DNA from: Thalassotalea algicola | GTDB lineage: Bacteria > Pseudomonadota > Gammaproteobacteria > Enterobacterales > Alteromonadaceae | Length of the DNA stretch: 64,000 nt | Direction of reading: 5' to 3' | NCBI RefSeq assembly: GCF_012932965.1 | Contig: NZ_JABBXH010000001.1 | Location: 310,001-374,000, forward strand | Shown here: one piece after another, positions 38,102-48,832 of the stretch | Layout of the letters: every line of letters begins with the position of its first letter | Position numbering within the stretch: the first letter of the stretch is position 1 | Position numbers and translations under genes: made by a program | Notes under the pieces: generated by a model | Database searches by the model: none | The model's input: the letters and a program-made list of their open reading frames with translations, nothing else | Told to the model about the DNA's origin: nothing

Positions 38102-38503
38102 CTACGTATTATTATAGTTCAGCAATTGTTTATTTAACCACTTTTTAGCGTCTTCTTTATCGGTAAAAAACTCGATATTCTGCGACTTAAGCGAAGGCGC
38201 TTGCTGGAGCATAATTTCCTTTTGAATGATTGAGTTAATTATTAACGCTTTGGCTGCTAACGGATGATTACTTAACCAATGGTTATATTGATTAAGTACT
38301 TCATAAGCTTCTGGTGTTCCGCCTTCCAAGTCTAAGTCATCAATTAACATAGCAAATGGCTGTCCGTTAAGAGCGGTAACTTCTTCTTTAACTCTAGTTG
38401 TGTAGGCTAAACACCCGACTTCATTGAAGCTGCCTTTTAGTACGCACTCAATTATATGATTGTCTAGTGTTACTTGAAATATGCCGTGCGCTTGTTCTTT
38501 CAT
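38102..38503 (-). CDS. Hypothetical protein, tandem duplicate
   Basis: 133 residues, soluble, with the same blocks as its downstream neighbour (LKGSFNEVG, LEGGTPEAYEVL, IQKEIMLQQAPSLKSQNIEFF, AKKWL). Its start codon directly abuts the rsmI stop (TAG then ATG), so it is translated from the rsmI mRNA. The conserved GGTPEAY and QKEIMLQQ blocks are presumably the functional surface. I do not recognise the family. Confidence 0.78.
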   Translation of the reverse strand: MKEQAHGIFQVTLDNHIIECVLKGSFNEVGCLAYTTRVKEEVTALNGQPFAMLIDDLDLEGGTPEAYEVLNQYNHWLSNHPLAAKALIINSIIQKEIMLQQAPSLKSQNIEFFTDKEDAKKWLNKQLLNYNNT

Positions 38504-39358
38504 CTACTCACTTTTCATACTCAGCGCTAAGTTGTACAACGCATTTTTCTTAACACTATAAATTTTAGCCGCTACAGCGCAAGCTTTTTTAGGTGGTAGT
38601 TCTTCCAATAAAATCGCTAATGTATTTTTTATCTCTGGTGGCAGCTCGTCTTTTACTGCTGTTTTACCAGCAATAATTAGTACCATTTCGCCCTTTAATT
38701 GATTCGGGTCTTCCTTTAACCATTCCAACAAATTTTGTGCGGTATCATGATGTATGGTCTCAAACGTTTTAGTAAGTTCACGTGCAATAACGACTAAACG
38801 ATCTCCACTTAATACTTCAACGATGTCTTTAATTGTATCAATAGCCCTGCGCGGTGCGTCATAAAACACCATAGTACGTGATTCATCTTTTAAACTCGTT
38901 AACACGGTTTGACGTTGCCCAGATTTAGAAGGTAAAAACCCTTCGAATGTAAATCTATCCGTTGGCAATCCAGCAACAGACAAAGCTGCAATGGCTGCAC
39001 AAGCACCAGGGATAGGCACCACTTTATGTTCATTTTGTCGTAAATAATTGACAATATGATAGCCAGGATCGCTGATAAGCGGCGTTCCAGCATCAGAAAC
39101 CAACGCTATCGATTTCCCTTCGTTTAGCCAGTTACCAATTTGTTCTTGTCGCTGACGCTCATTATGATCATGTAACGAAAACGTTTGTGCTTTGATACTA
39201 AAGGCACTTAATAATTTTTGAGTATGGCGGGTATCTTCACAGGCAATTAAATCAACTTGAGATAATACCTCTATCGCTCGTTGGCTTATATCACCTAAAT
39301 TGCCAATTGGAGTTGATACTACATATAAACTACCTGGCGTTACTTGAAAATCAGTCAT
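38504..39358 (-). CDS. rsmI: 16S rRNA (cytidine-1402 2'-O) methyltransferase
   Basis: 284 residues, normal length. Tetrapyrrole-methylase fold: LYVVSTPIGNLGDISQRA at the start, CEDTRHTQKLL, LVSDAGTPLISDPGYHIV and PGACAAIAALSVAGLPTDRF (AdoMet site). It methylates the ribose of C1402 in the ribosomal P site. Divergent from lpoA across 78 bp, the arrangement found in most gammaproteobacteria. Two unknown genes follow directly. Confidence 0.96.
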   Translation of the reverse strand: MTDFQVTPGSLYVVSTPIGNLGDISQRAIEVLSQVDLIACEDTRHTQKLLSAFSIKAQTFSLHDHNERQRQEQIGNWLNEGKSIALVSDAGTPLISDPGYHIVNYLRQNEHKVVPIPGACAAIAALSVAGLPTDRFTFEGFLPSKSGQRQTVLTSLKDESRTMVFYDAPRRAIDTIKDIVEVLSGDRLVVIARELTKTFETIHHDTAQNLLEWLKEDPNQLKGEMVLIIAGKTAVKDELPPEIKNTLAILLEELPPKKACAVAAKIYSVKKNALYNLALSMKSE

Positions 39359-39436
39359 TTAAATTGAGCAGTGGTTGAGTGTGTTCTGGATGGAGTTTAT
39401 TATAAAGTCATACCTTAGCGCACGGATTTCTCATTA

Positions 39437-41287
39437 GTGGCATCAGAAAATTTTAAAAAACTTGTTCGCACCAGCTTATTTGCAGTACTTTCTGCGAGTT
39501 TACTATACGGTTGTTCTAGCCCAACACCTAAAGTTAGCAAGCAAATAGAAGCACCTAAACCTGTTGCCCAACAACAGTTATTAACGGCACAAGATTACAC
39601 AGAGCTAAGTAAAACACTTGAACCTAAGGAAGCGAAAGCAGCGCTTCTTAAAGCGTGCGAGTTATATATTGCTGAAGATGACGCGCTAAAGGCTCTTTGG
39701 TTAGCCAACCATTTACAACCTTTATTGGTCAACCCAACTGATATTTATAACGCCCGCTTACTTAAAGCAGAAGCCTTAAATAAGCTTAACCATCCAAAAC
39801 TAGCTATTGAGCAGCTAGCGTTGGTTAATGAATTGAATATCAAACACAGTAAACATTACTACCAGTTGCTGAGTAATGCTCATAAAAACAATGGTTTTCC
39901 TGTACTCAGTTTACAGGCAAAACTTAACGCCTTTGCCATAAACCTTGATGCAGCAGAGGAAGATATTGACGATATATGGCAATCATTTGTTCAATTATCG
40001 CCGCAACAGCTATCGGCATTTGGTCAACTTGACGCACCTTTTATTCAAGGCTGGCTAAGACTAATTCAATTTGCGAATCAATTTGGTGCAAATAACGAGC
40101 AACTTTCTCGATATTTAAAACAATGGCAACATCAGTTTCCAACTCATCCAGCTAATACTATAGCAATGCAATTGCAAAGCTCACTGGAATTAAGCCAAGA
40201 GGAAACAGTCAGCACATTAAGTCGTGCTTCAAATATTGCGGTCATCCTTCCACTTACCGGCAAACAACAAGCGGCTGGAAACGCTGCACAACAGGGGATA
40301 TTGGCGGCCTACGCGAATAATGCCACTGGTAACTTGCATTTTATCGACTCAGAAAAGCTCGACTGGGCAACCTTAACTGAACAACTTAATAGCAATAATA
40401 TTGACTTTGTTATTGGCCCATTGCTAAGAGAGCGAGTAAAGCAATATAAAGCGTTGCCAGAACTTTCAGTTCCGACATTATTTTTAAACATCCCAGCAGA
40501 TCAATTATTAGCGCAGCATCAATATGCCATTTCGATGCGTCCTGAAGATGAAGCTACGCAAGCGGCGGCGACATTGTCGAACAAGCAATATAAAATGCCA
40601 ATAGTACTCGCCTATCAAGATGCCGTAAGCCAACGAATAGCTGATGCATTTATTGAAGAATGGCAACGAGTTACCGGTTACTTACCTAATAAAATGGCAT
40701 TTACTAAAGGTAAAAAAATGCAGGTAATGCTTAAATCAGCATTAGGTGTCGAACAAAGCCAAGAGCGCATTAATGATATTAATCGCCGGATTAAACAAAC
40801 TATCAAAGCTGACACGCGTAATAGGCGTGATATCGACATGATTTATATCGTCGGCTCACCAACACAAACAAGACTGTTAAAGCCATATATAGATGTCAGT
40901 ATTAGCCCATTTGCCGACGCTATACCCATGTACGCTAGTAGCCGCAGTCACAGTGCACGAATTGACGAAGGGGATACGCGTGATTTAGCAGGATTAAGCT
41001 TTAGTGAAATGCCTTGGTTGTTAAACAGTAAGCAACAAAATAAGCAGTTGGTGAATGCAAGTAAACATTTATTCCCTAACCGCAGTGATAGCTTACAGCG
41101 AATTTTCGCTATGGGTTATGACGCATTAGCATTAGTTGATAAAGTACAAGTAATGGCTAAAAGGCCTTATGCCAGACACTTTGGCCAAATAGGTACTCTC
41201 ACCCTCAATGAGCAACAAATTTTAACTCGGAGTTTAATTTGGGGCCGCTACTTTACAGAGCGCGTAACAGAAATTGCAATGGATTAA
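39437..41287 (+). CDS. lpoA: Penicillin-binding protein activator LpoA (outer-membrane lipoprotein)
   Basis: 616 residues starting with GTG. The lipobox is LLYGC (Cys ~26). The N-terminal half is TPR-like helical repeats (~45-255); the C-terminal half is a periplasmic-binding-protein-like (LppC) domain beginning at IAVILPLTGKQQAAGNAAQ. From the outer membrane it reaches through peptidoglycan to stimulate PBP1A. It overlaps yraN by 14 bp, in the conserved order lpoA-yraN-diaA-dolP. Confidence 0.95.
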   Translation: MASENFKKLVRTSLFAVLSASLLYGCSSPTPKVSKQIEAPKPVAQQQLLTAQDYTELSKTLEPKEAKAALLKACELYIAEDDALKALWLANHLQPLLVNPTDIYNARLLKAEALNKLNHPKLAIEQLALVNELNIKHSKHYYQLLSNAHKNNGFPVLSLQAKLNAFAINLDAAEEDIDDIWQSFVQLSPQQLSAFGQLDAPFIQGWLRLIQFANQFGANNEQLSRYLKQWQHQFPTHPANTIAMQLQSSLELSQEETVSTLSRASNIAVILPLTGKQQAAGNAAQQGILAAYANNATGNLHFIDSEKLDWATLTEQLNSNNIDFVIGPLLRERVKQYKALPELSVPTLFLNIPADQLLAQHQYAISMRPEDEATQAAATLSNKQYKMPIVLAYQDAVSQRIADAFIEEWQRVTGYLPNKMAFTKGKKMQVMLKSALGVEQSQERINDINRRIKQTIKADTRNRRDIDMIYIVGSPTQTRLLKPYIDVSISPFADAIPMYASSRSHSARIDEGDTRDLAGLSFSEMPWLLNSKQQNKQLVNASKHLFPNRSDSLQRIFAMGYDALALVDKVQVMAKRPYARHFGQIGTLTLNEQQILTRSLIWGRYFTERVTEIAMD

Positions 41288-41648
41288 AGGAATAACCACT
41301 AAGTTAATTGGTGACAAGGGCGAAGCACAAGCTGCCAAATTTTTACAAGAAAATAACTTGATTGTTATCGGCAAAAATTTTTCCAGTAAATTTGGCGAAC
41401 TCGACTTAGTCTGTCAAGACCAAGAGGTTTACGTTTTTGTTGAAGTAAAATATCGCCAGTCAAGTCAATTTGGTGGTGCAATTTCAACGATTTCAAAAAA
41501 AAAGCAACAAAAACTGAAACTTTGTGCCTCTTTTTATTTCCAACAATTGGGGCTAAATGAATATAATACCCCTTGTCGATTTGATGTGGTCGCATTGCAA
41601 GGCAGTTTAGATAAACCACAAATAACCTGGCTGAAAAATGCCTTTTAA
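41274..41648 (+). CDS. yraN: YraN/UPF0102 family endonuclease-like protein
   Basis: 124 residues from a TTG inside the end of lpoA; no better start is seen before the conserved domain. The PD-(D/E)XK-like core is visible as GDKGEAQAAKFL, FGELDLVCQD and YVFVEVKYRQSSQFG (Asp...Glu-x-Lys). Its biological role is not settled; a nuclease related to Holliday-junction resolvases is suspected. Conserved position in the lpoA operon. Confidence 0.9.
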   Translation: MQWIKGITTKLIGDKGEAQAAKFLQENNLIVIGKNFSSKFGELDLVCQDQEVYVFVEVKYRQSSQFGGAISTISKKKQQKLKLCASFYFQQLGLNEYNTPCRFDVVALQGSLDKPQITWLKNAF

Positions 41649-42254
<606 letters not shown>

Positions 42255-42256
42255 CA

Positions 42257-42826
42257 GTGAAGCTTTCTAAACTTGCAACAACTTTAACTGCCGTGGCATT
42301 ACTTCAAGGCTGTGTTGCTGCTGCCGTCGTTGGTGTGGTTGGCGGCGCAACGATGGCTGCAGACAAGCGAAGTGTTGGTGCCCAAATTGATGATCAGAAA
42401 ATCGAATTTGACGCCTATGCCAAGTTAGCTAAACACCAAGGCGTAAATGAAAATACGAACTTACAAGTTACTAGCATGAATGGATCTATTTTGGTTGTAG
42501 GCCAAGCACCTAATAGCTTTTTGCGTGACGAAGCGATGAAAATCTTAAAGTCGATTGATGGCATAGTGCAAATTCATAACCAAATTAGAATTGGCAACAC
42601 TGTATCTATTGGCACCAAAAGTAATGATGTATGGTTAACCTCAAAGGTGAAAACTGCATTATTTAAAAGCGATCAATTAGAAGCAACAAATATTAAAGTT
42701 GTCACCGAGAATGGTGAAGTTTTCTTAATGGGTCTCGTTAGTCAGCTAGAGGCTAACGAAGCGGTTGAAATAGCGCGTAATGTTAGCGGTGTGAACCGTG
42801 TTGTTAAAGCATTTGAATACCAGTAA
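42257..42826 (+). CDS. dolP: BON-domain outer-membrane lipoprotein DolP (YraP)
   Basis: 189 residues. Lipobox LLQGC (Cys ~19), then two BON domains (about 47-115 and 125-189), seen as NLQVTSMNGSILVVGQ and IKVVTENGEVFLMGLV. DolP supports outer-membrane integrity and BAM function at division sites. It starts 2 bp after diaA and ends the operon; a terminator follows. Confidence 0.93.
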   Translation: MKLSKLATTLTAVALLQGCVAAAVVGVVGGATMAADKRSVGAQIDDQKIEFDAYAKLAKHQGVNENTNLQVTSMNGSILVVGQAPNSFLRDEAMKILKSIDGIVQIHNQIRIGNTVSIGTKSNDVWLTSKVKTALFKSDQLEATNIKVVTENGEVFLMGLVSQLEANEAVEIARNVSGVNRVVKAFEYQ

Positions 42827-42841
42827 CAATTCATGATGTAC

Positions 42842-42872
42842 AAAAAAACGCCACTTAACGTGGCGTTTTTTT
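42842..42872. terminator. Bidirectional terminator
   Basis: AACGCCAC / GTGGCGTT stem flanked by A7 and T7, between convergent dolP and the unknown lipoprotein gene. It can work in both directions. Confidence 0.9.
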
Positions 42873-43950
42873 ATCTCTGCTGAATTTCGTTGATTGCTAC
42901 TTTAAGCTCTCTCATCGCTTGTTTAGAAGACTCCTTAAAGTTGTCTAAACCATTAGGAGGCCACATTAACGATAATAGCTTTTTATCTAATGCTAATGTT
43001 TCACTATAAATTTTCTTTAATTTCGGTTTGTCACCAGCTGTTTTATCAATCTTAGCAGCAATTAAATCTAACGCACTCAAATACGTTTCTTTTGCTTGCA
43101 TAACCGACTTTTTAGCCGCGGGCTCAACTAATCGTAACCAAACATCATCTAGTCGTTCACGGCCATACTTACTATTTAATAACGATTGTAAATAGTCGTT
43201 AGACTTTTCCGCGCTTTTATAACTTAATACCAATTGTTTTTTATAAAGCCACATCAATACACGTTGAATATCGCCATTCTCTTTAATAAATTCACGATCA
43301 TTTTCGTTTAATTTATCCAAGGCTTTTAAATCTAGTTCTAACAGCGACTTCTCTTTAACCTGATTTGCTACAAATATGTCAGCTAAACCTTTGGTGATTG
43401 CAGCAAGTTGATAACCATTTAGCTGCTTATCTTCGAATGTATCAATAAACTTACGCGTATAGATTGACGCTAAGAAATATCGCTCAAAGCCTCTAAATGA
43501 CATACCAGTATTATACGTTTCAATATGCTTAGGGGTTTGAATGAGCTTTTCTTGTAAGTGTTTTTTTGCAGTCAGCGCAGCAGCTTCGCTTTCGCGGATC
43601 TTAGCTTTAATTGCTTGCTGCTTAGATAAATATTTTTTTGCTAACGAGAAAGGTTCATAGTTAGGAGCAAAGGCAAATGCTCTTTCTAAGTCGCTTTCAC
43701 TTAAGCCACTAAAGTTACGAGGATTGGCAATGAGTTGTTCAAGTAGTGGAAGTAAATATTCCTTTTCATCCAGTGCTAATTGATACTTCTCTGGCGCATA
43801 CTGATATAACTCATCAATTAAGTGAATTTGTTGTTGCAGCTCTCCTGATTCTATCGCTTGTTGATAACTATCTTCAGTCATCGACAAGTTAATAGTATCG
43901 CAACCGCTAAGCACGATAAGACTTAGCATTACAGCAAGTAGTTTTTTCAT
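42871..43950 (-). CDS. Hypothetical lipoprotein, mostly helical
   Basis: About 359 residues from the ATG at 43950 (AAAGGG 6 nt upstream); an upstream in-frame extension would hide the signal peptide. MKKLLAVMLSLIVLSGCDT gives a lipobox with Asp right after Cys, the inner-membrane retention signal in enteric bacteria. The rest is charged and helical, with repeated Lys/Glu/Leu heptads, likely a coiled or TPR-like bundle. No family recognised. It occupies the spot downstream of recA where recX is often found, but is not RecX. Confidence 0.75.
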   Translation of the reverse strand: MKKLLAVMLSLIVLSGCDTINLSMTEDSYQQAIESGELQQQIHLIDELYQYAPEKYQLALDEKEYLLPLLEQLIANPRNFSGLSESDLERAFAFAPNYEPFSLAKKYLSKQQAIKAKIRESEAAALTAKKHLQEKLIQTPKHIETYNTGMSFRGFERYFLASIYTRKFIDTFEDKQLNGYQLAAITKGLADIFVANQVKEKSLLELDLKALDKLNENDREFIKENGDIQRVLMWLYKKQLVLSYKSAEKSNDYLQSLLNSKYGRERLDDVWLRLVEPAAKKSVMQAKETYLSALDLIAAKIDKTAGDKPKLKKIYSETLALDKKLLSLMWPPNGLDNFKESSKQAMRELKVAINEIQQR

Positions 43951-44180
43951 GTATCCCTTTTTGAATTTTAAGTTAGCCTTGCCTACGTACAAGTTTAAGG
44001 GTGGCACAAAGCTCTGCTAATTCTGACTGTCATAATAATGATTATAGTGCTTACGATCATTTCATTATTTTTTTATTTATATTAATCACACTATAAAGTT
44101 CGCGGCATCATATAGAAAAAAAAAGCAAATGTTGAGCTTTTTAATAAAAATAATGTTGCAAAATATAAACCCGTTAGATA

Positions 44181-44210
44181 AAAAAAGCCTTGCATCTGCA
44201 AGGCTTTTTT
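44181..44210 (-). terminator. Terminator of recA
   Basis: Near-perfect inverted repeat AAAAAAGCCTTGC / GCAAGGCTTTTTT with a small loop, 24 bp past the recA stop. Symmetric, so it may act on both strands. Confidence 0.92.
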
Positions 44211-44234
44211 TATCTATTTAATTTCAAACACCTA

Positions 44235-45257
44235 CTATTCAGTAACAGCTTCTTCTTCACTTTCGACATTGCGATTTAAGAAAACTTCACGTAAGCGAGT
44301 ATCAAGCTCATTAGCAATTTCAGCATTTTCACTTAAGAACTTAACTGCATTAGCCTTACCTTGACCAATCTTATCACCATTATAGCTATACCAAGCACCA
44401 GCCTTTTCAACCATTTTATTTTGTACGCCAAGATCAATTAACTCACCTAAGCTATTGATGCCTTCGCCATAAAGTATTTGGAATTCAACTTGTTTAAATG
44501 GAGGTGCAATCTTATTTTTAACTACTTTAACGCGGGTTTCGTTTCCTACAATTTCATCACCCTGCTTTACAGCGCCAATTCGGCGAATATCTAAACGTAC
44601 TGAGGCGTAGAATTTAAGTGCATTACCACCCGTTGTTGTTTCAGGGTTACCGAACATTACACCTATCTTCATACGGATTTGGTTGATGAAAATAAGCATC
44701 GTATTAGACTGCTTTAGATTGGCAGTTAACTTACGCATTGCTTGAGACAACATACGTGCTTGCAAGCCCATGTGCGAGTCACCCATATCACCTTCAATTT
44801 CCGCTTTCGGTGTCAAGGCTGCAACTGAGTCAACGACGATAACATCAACGGCACCAGAGCGAGTTAACATGTCACAAATCTCTAATGCTTGCTCACCAGT
44901 GTCGGGTTGTGAAACAAGTAATTCATTAATATTAACACCTAGCTTTTCTGCGTAAATTGGGTCTAAAGCGTGCTCTGCATCTACGAAGGCACAAACTTTA
45001 CCGTTACGCTGGGCTTCTGCGATTACTTCTAGTGTAAGCGTTGTTTTACCACTTGATTCAGGGCCAAAAATTTCAACCACACGACCCATTGGCAAACCGC
45101 CAGCACCTAACGCAATATCTAAGCCTAACGAGCCAGTAGAAATGGTTTCAACATCCATACTACGGTTTTCACCAAGCTTCATGATAGAACCTTTACCAAA
45201 TTGGCGCTCAATTTGACCTAGTGCTGCCGATAGTGCTTTTTCTTTATTTGCGTCCAT
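44235..45257 (-). CDS. recA: Recombinase RecA
   Basis: 340 residues. Walker [11 protein letters not shown] (~66), Walker B region [11 protein letters not shown], the L1/L2 DNA-binding loops ([32 protein letters not shown]) and an acidic C-terminus. It drives strand exchange and triggers LexA self-cleavage. Start ATG has CCGGAG 7 nt upstream. The promoter carries a LexA box. Divergent from mutS. Confidence 0.99.
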   Translation of the reverse strand: MDANKEKALSAALGQIERQFGKGSIMKLGENRSMDVETISTGSLGLDIALGAGGLPMGRVVEIFGPESSGKTTLTLEVIAEAQRNGKVCAFVDAEHALDPIYAEKLGVNINELLVSQPDTGEQALEICDMLTRSGAVDVIVVDSVAALTPKAEIEGDMGDSHMGLQARMLSQAMRKLTANLKQSNTMLIFINQIRMKIGVMFGNPETTTGGNALKFYASVRLDIRRIGAVKQGDEIVGNETRVKVVKNKIAPPFKQVEFQILYGEGINSLGELIDLGVQNKMVEKAGAWYSYNGDKIGQGKANAVKFLSENAEIANELDTRLREVFLNRNVESEEEAVTE

Positions 45258-45303
45258 TTATCGCTCCGGAAAATATTTGACGAATCTTGTTAAGTTGGGA
45301 GTA

Positions 45304-45331
45304 AGTATACTGTCAATGCATACAGTATCAA
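45304..45331 (-). promoter_or_regulatory. recA promoter (sigma-70)
   Basis: -35 TTGATA (45331-45326), 16-bp spacer, -10 TATACT (45309-45304). The layout matches the E. coli recA promoter, with the LexA box filling the spacer. Confidence 0.88.
45308..45327 (-). promoter_or_regulatory. LexA (SOS) box
   Basis: TACTGTATGCATTGACAGTA on the minus strand: CTG-N10-CAG with extended TACTGT/ACAGTA arms. It overlaps both promoter elements, so LexA binding would block RNA polymerase. Confidence 0.93.
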
Positions 45332-45558
45332 GTATTTTTTTTCATTATTACTTATTAAAATATAATTGCACTTTCAAATTGTTGTTTTAAAAGGGTATTT
45401 TTATAGTTTATATTTTTCATTTATTTTAAACAGACATATAAAACAGTATTTATACAGTACTTTTTTGTTATTTAATTTGGCAAATTTTTACTGGTATTTA
45501 TAAAAAATATGGCATAATGCGGCTTTGTTTTTTCCTTTAATAATAATAATTTTCTGCC

Positions 45559-48123
45559 ATGACCAACACCACTGCTGACCATTCTTCTCATACGCCTATG
45601 ATGCGTCAATATCTAAAAATAAAAGCAGAATTTCCGCATATTTTAGTGTTTTACCGAATGGGTGACTTTTATGAACTATTTTATGATGACGCAAAACGTG
45701 CTGCAGATTTATTAGATATTTCATTAACCGCTCGTGGTAAGTCAGGTGGCAATGCCATTCCAATGGCTGGCGTGCCGTATCATGCCGTCGATAATTATTT
45801 GGCAAAGCTAGTACAACTTGGTGAATCGGTTGCTATTTGTGAACAAATCGGTGATCCAGCCACAAGCAAAGGACCTGTAGAGCGCAAAGTTGTAAAAATA
45901 GTTACACCCGGCACAGTAAGTGATGAAGCGCTATTAACCGATCGCCAAGACAATTTAATTGTTGCTATTTCAGAAAGTAAATCAGGATTTGGCTTAGCTT
46001 ACTTGGACATGACAAGTGGTCGCTTTGTATTAAATGAGCCACGCACGGTTGAACAACTTCAAGCAGAGCTACAACGTTTATCACCTGCCGAATTACTTTA
46101 TCCAGAAAATTTTTCACAACCAGAATTATTAGACAACTACAAAGGGTTACGACGTCGCCCTGAGTGGGATTATGACTTTGAAACCGCCACCACTTTATTA
46201 AATAAACAATTTAATACCAAAGAACTCGTTGGTTTCGGAGTACAAGATTATACAAAAGGCATTACTGCCGCAGGGTGTTTATTAAATTATGTACAAGATA
46301 GCCAACGAACTGCCCTGCCGCATATTCGTTCTATTGTTGCGGAGTCTTCACAAAAAGGCGTGATTTTGGATGCCGCTACTCGCCGAAATTTAGAGTTAAC
46401 GCATAATTTACAAGGCGGCACTGACAATACGCTGGCCGCTATTTTAGACAAATCATCTACCCCAATGGGCTCTCGATTACTTAAACGATGGCTGCATTTC
46501 CCGCTACGAGATTTAGATACGTTAAACGGCAGACAAGATGCTGTTGCCAGTATTTTAAATGATGATTTAACCCATGAGCTACAACCCATCCTAAAACAAG
46601 TTGGTGACGTTGAACGAATCGTCGCTCGTATTGCATTAAGGACTGCAAGGCCGCGTGATTTCGCTAGATTGAGACAAGCACTTGACCAGTTACCTTCACT
46701 TCAAGAAGTTATGGCCACAGCTAGTAATAACAAGCTTAAACCATTAGCGAACAACATGATGCCTATGGCAGACATGCATCAATTATTGAGTCATGCCATT
46801 ATTGAAAACCCGCCAGTACTTATTCGAGATGGCGGAGTCATTGCCCCAGGTTATCACGCAGAATTAGACAAATTACGCGATTTAAGCCAAGGCGCAACTA
46901 ACTTTTTGGAAGAAATTGAATCCCGAGAAAAAGAACACACAGGCATACCAACATTAAAAGTAGGCTATAACAAAGTACACGGCTTTTTTATAGAGGTGAG
47001 TAAAGCATCAGCGGGCCAAGTGCCTGATAACTACATTCGACGTCAAACACTAAAAAATAATGAACGCTATATCACCGAAGAACTAAAAGCACATGAAGAG
47101 ACGGTGCTTACAGCACAAAGCCGTTTCTTAGCATTAGAAAAACGCTTGTACGACGAATTATTTGACCAAATATTGCCACATATCGAACAATTACAAACGC
47201 TGGCCGAAGCGGTTGCTGAACTAGATGTGTTAAGTACATTCGCAGAGCGTGCAGACACATTAAATTACGCTAAGCCGGTATTATCACAAAATAAAGGAAT
47301 TGCAATAGAACAAGGCCGTCATCCAGTCGTTGAACAAGTGACCTGTGATGCCTTTATTGCTAACCCAGTGGTATTAGATACTAACCGTGAAATGCTTATT
47401 ATTACAGGCCCAAATATGGGTGGTAAATCTACCTATATGCGTCAAACCGCACTAATCGTGTTACTTGCTCATATTGGTTGTTTTGTGCCAGCTGAGTCTG
47501 CTCAAATTGGACTTGTAGATCGGATATTTACTCGTATCGGTGCATCAGATGATTTAGCCAGCGGTCGCTCAACCTTTATGGTAGAAATGACCGAAACCGC
47601 AAATATTCTGCACAACGCCACAGATCGCAGCTTAGTACTGTTAGATGAAATAGGTCGCGGTACCAGTACCTATGATGGCTTATCTCTCGCTTGGTCGGTT
47701 GCCGAAATGCTCGCCTTAAATACTAAGGCCTTTGTGCTTTTCGCCAGCCATTATTTTGAATTAACGTTATTGGCGGAGCAAATTGAAACCTTGGCTAACG
47801 TTCATTTAGATGCCGTAGAGCATGATGACACAATAATCTTTATGCATGCCGTTCAAGAAGGAGCTGCTAGCAAGAGTTTTGGTTTACAAGTTGCACAACT
47901 TGCAGGCATTCCGAAACCCGTTATTCAACGAGCTAAACAACGCTTGTCTGAATTAGAAAGTCAACAAACGCCAACAGTTGCTACAGAACCAAATACCTTC
48001 GAACAACTTCAGTTGGTCGATGTTGAACATCCAGCAATTGAAACATTAAAGCAGGCGGATATTGATGACATGACACCAAAACAAGCTATGGATATGTTAT
48101 ATCAATTAAAAACCATGCTTTAA
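45559..48123 (+). CDS. mutS: DNA mismatch repair protein MutS
   Basis: 854 residues, full length. Mismatch-recognition Phe-x-Glu region near the N-terminus ([19 protein letters not shown]), connector, lever and clamp domains, then the ATPase with Walker [17 protein letters not shown] (~615), and [19 protein letters not shown]. It recognises mismatches and recruits MutL. About 300 bp separate it from recA; this region is very AT-rich. Confidence 0.98.
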   Translation: MTNTTADHSSHTPMMRQYLKIKAEFPHILVFYRMGDFYELFYDDAKRAADLLDISLTARGKSGGNAIPMAGVPYHAVDNYLAKLVQLGESVAICEQIGDPATSKGPVERKVVKIVTPGTVSDEALLTDRQDNLIVAISESKSGFGLAYLDMTSGRFVLNEPRTVEQLQAELQRLSPAELLYPENFSQPELLDNYKGLRRRPEWDYDFETATTLLNKQFNTKELVGFGVQDYTKGITAAGCLLNYVQDSQRTALPHIRSIVAESSQKGVILDAATRRNLELTHNLQGGTDNTLAAILDKSSTPMGSRLLKRWLHFPLRDLDTLNGRQDAVASILNDDLTHELQPILKQVGDVERIVARIALRTARPRDFARLRQALDQLPSLQEVMATASNNKLKPLANNMMPMADMHQLLSHAIIENPPVLIRDGGVIAPGYHAELDKLRDLSQGATNFLEEIESREKEHTGIPTLKVGYNKVHGFFIEVSKASAGQVPDNYIRRQTLKNNERYITEELKAHEETVLTAQSRFLALEKRLYDELFDQILPHIEQLQTLAEAVAELDVLSTFAERADTLNYAKPVLSQNKGIAIEQGRHPVVEQVTCDAFIANPVVLDTNREMLIITGPNMGGKSTYMRQTALIVLLAHIGCFVPAESAQIGLVDRIFTRIGASDDLASGRSTFMVEMTETANILHNATDRSLVLLDEIGRGTSTYDGLSLAWSVAEMLALNTKAFVLFASHYFELTLLAEQIETLANVHLDAVEHDDTIIFMHAVQEGAASKSFGLQVAQLAGIPKPVIQRAKQRLSELESQQTPTVATEPNTFEQLQLVDVEHPAIETLKQADIDDMTPKQAMDMLYQLKTML

Positions 48124-48182
48124 TTTGCCAAACGTTTGTAAAGTCGCCTATGGTATTGCTAAAGCGAATATGAAATAAGTTT

Positions 48183-48617
48183 ATGTCGATAAAATTACCT
48201 ATCGTTATCTCAGCAGAGCAAAAAGTGTCAGAGCTTTTTGATCTATCCACTGGCATGCTCGAAAAGCTAGAAGCTTGGGCAAATTTCGAAACATTAAAAG
48301 CTAATTGGTATGGTGATGAAGATATAGAACTGAAATGTCAATTTACGCTAGTTAGCGCTGATACATTCCAGCAAAAATTTGCATCGCTTGATATGCCTGA
48401 ATGGAAAATTGATAACGAAAACAATGCAGCGCTGAAATTCGGTGGCATTGAAGAGAAACAACACATTATTTTAGATATGGAAAATCAACACTACGGCGAC
48501 ATTGCAGATAAAAGCCGTTGGCTATCAAACGACATTCAACTTCAATTACAGATATTGTTAAGGCATTGGCTAAATCAAATTGCCCGCCAATATCAACTTG
48601 ATGTCCTTGATGATTAA
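48183..48617 (+). CDS. Hypothetical soluble protein after mutS
   Basis: 144 residues, acidic, no signal or membrane segment, beginning MSIKLPIVISAEQKVSELF. Features: WYGDEDIELKCQFTLV, GGIEEKQHIILD and a C-terminal helix LLRHWLNQIARQY. I recognise no family. 59 bp after mutS on the same strand; codon use looks native, so probably a real gene. Confidence 0.65.
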   Translation: MSIKLPIVISAEQKVSELFDLSTGMLEKLEAWANFETLKANWYGDEDIELKCQFTLVSADTFQQKFASLDMPEWKIDNENNAALKFGGIEEKQHIILDMENQHYGDIADKSRWLSNDIQLQLQILLRHWLNQIARQYQLDVLDD

Positions 48618-48798
48618 TCCAGTAACCTATTTATTATGCAATCAAGTGTGACATTTTGTCGCACTTTTCGGGTTTATCGTTGCTAATCAATGTCCGGTAC
48701 CGCAAACTGTATTCATCGGCAGCTTAACTGTTGCTGGCCAAGTAGCTGGACACTTACTTGGCAAAATTTCGCAAAATTTAGGCCTTTGCCTACCCTAT
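48618..48798 (+). other. Structured intergenic stretch, possible 3' UTR or small RNA
   Basis: About 180 nt with no plausible ORF. It contains GCCAAGTA / TACTTGGC (perfect 8-bp stem, 10-nt loop, near 48738-48763), and ends in a strong plus-strand terminator at 48799. It could be the 3' UTR of the preceding gene or an independent small RNA. Confidence 0.4.
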
Positions 48799-48832
48799 AA
48801 CGCCTTAGTGATTACTAGGGCGTTTTTTTAAT
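48799..48832 (+). terminator. Strong plus-strand terminator overlapping the regA 3' end
   Basis: Arms AACGCCTTAGT and ACTAGGGCGTT (11 pairs, one G-U) with loop GATT, followed by T7 on the plus strand. It includes the stop codon of the minus-strand response regulator gene. Confidence 0.88.

Noticed and set aside
45432-45465. Second LexA-like site near mutS (ACAGTATTTATACAGTAC)
   Set aside because: It has two direct ACAGTA copies, not the CTG-N10-CAG inverted form, so LexA binding is not supported.
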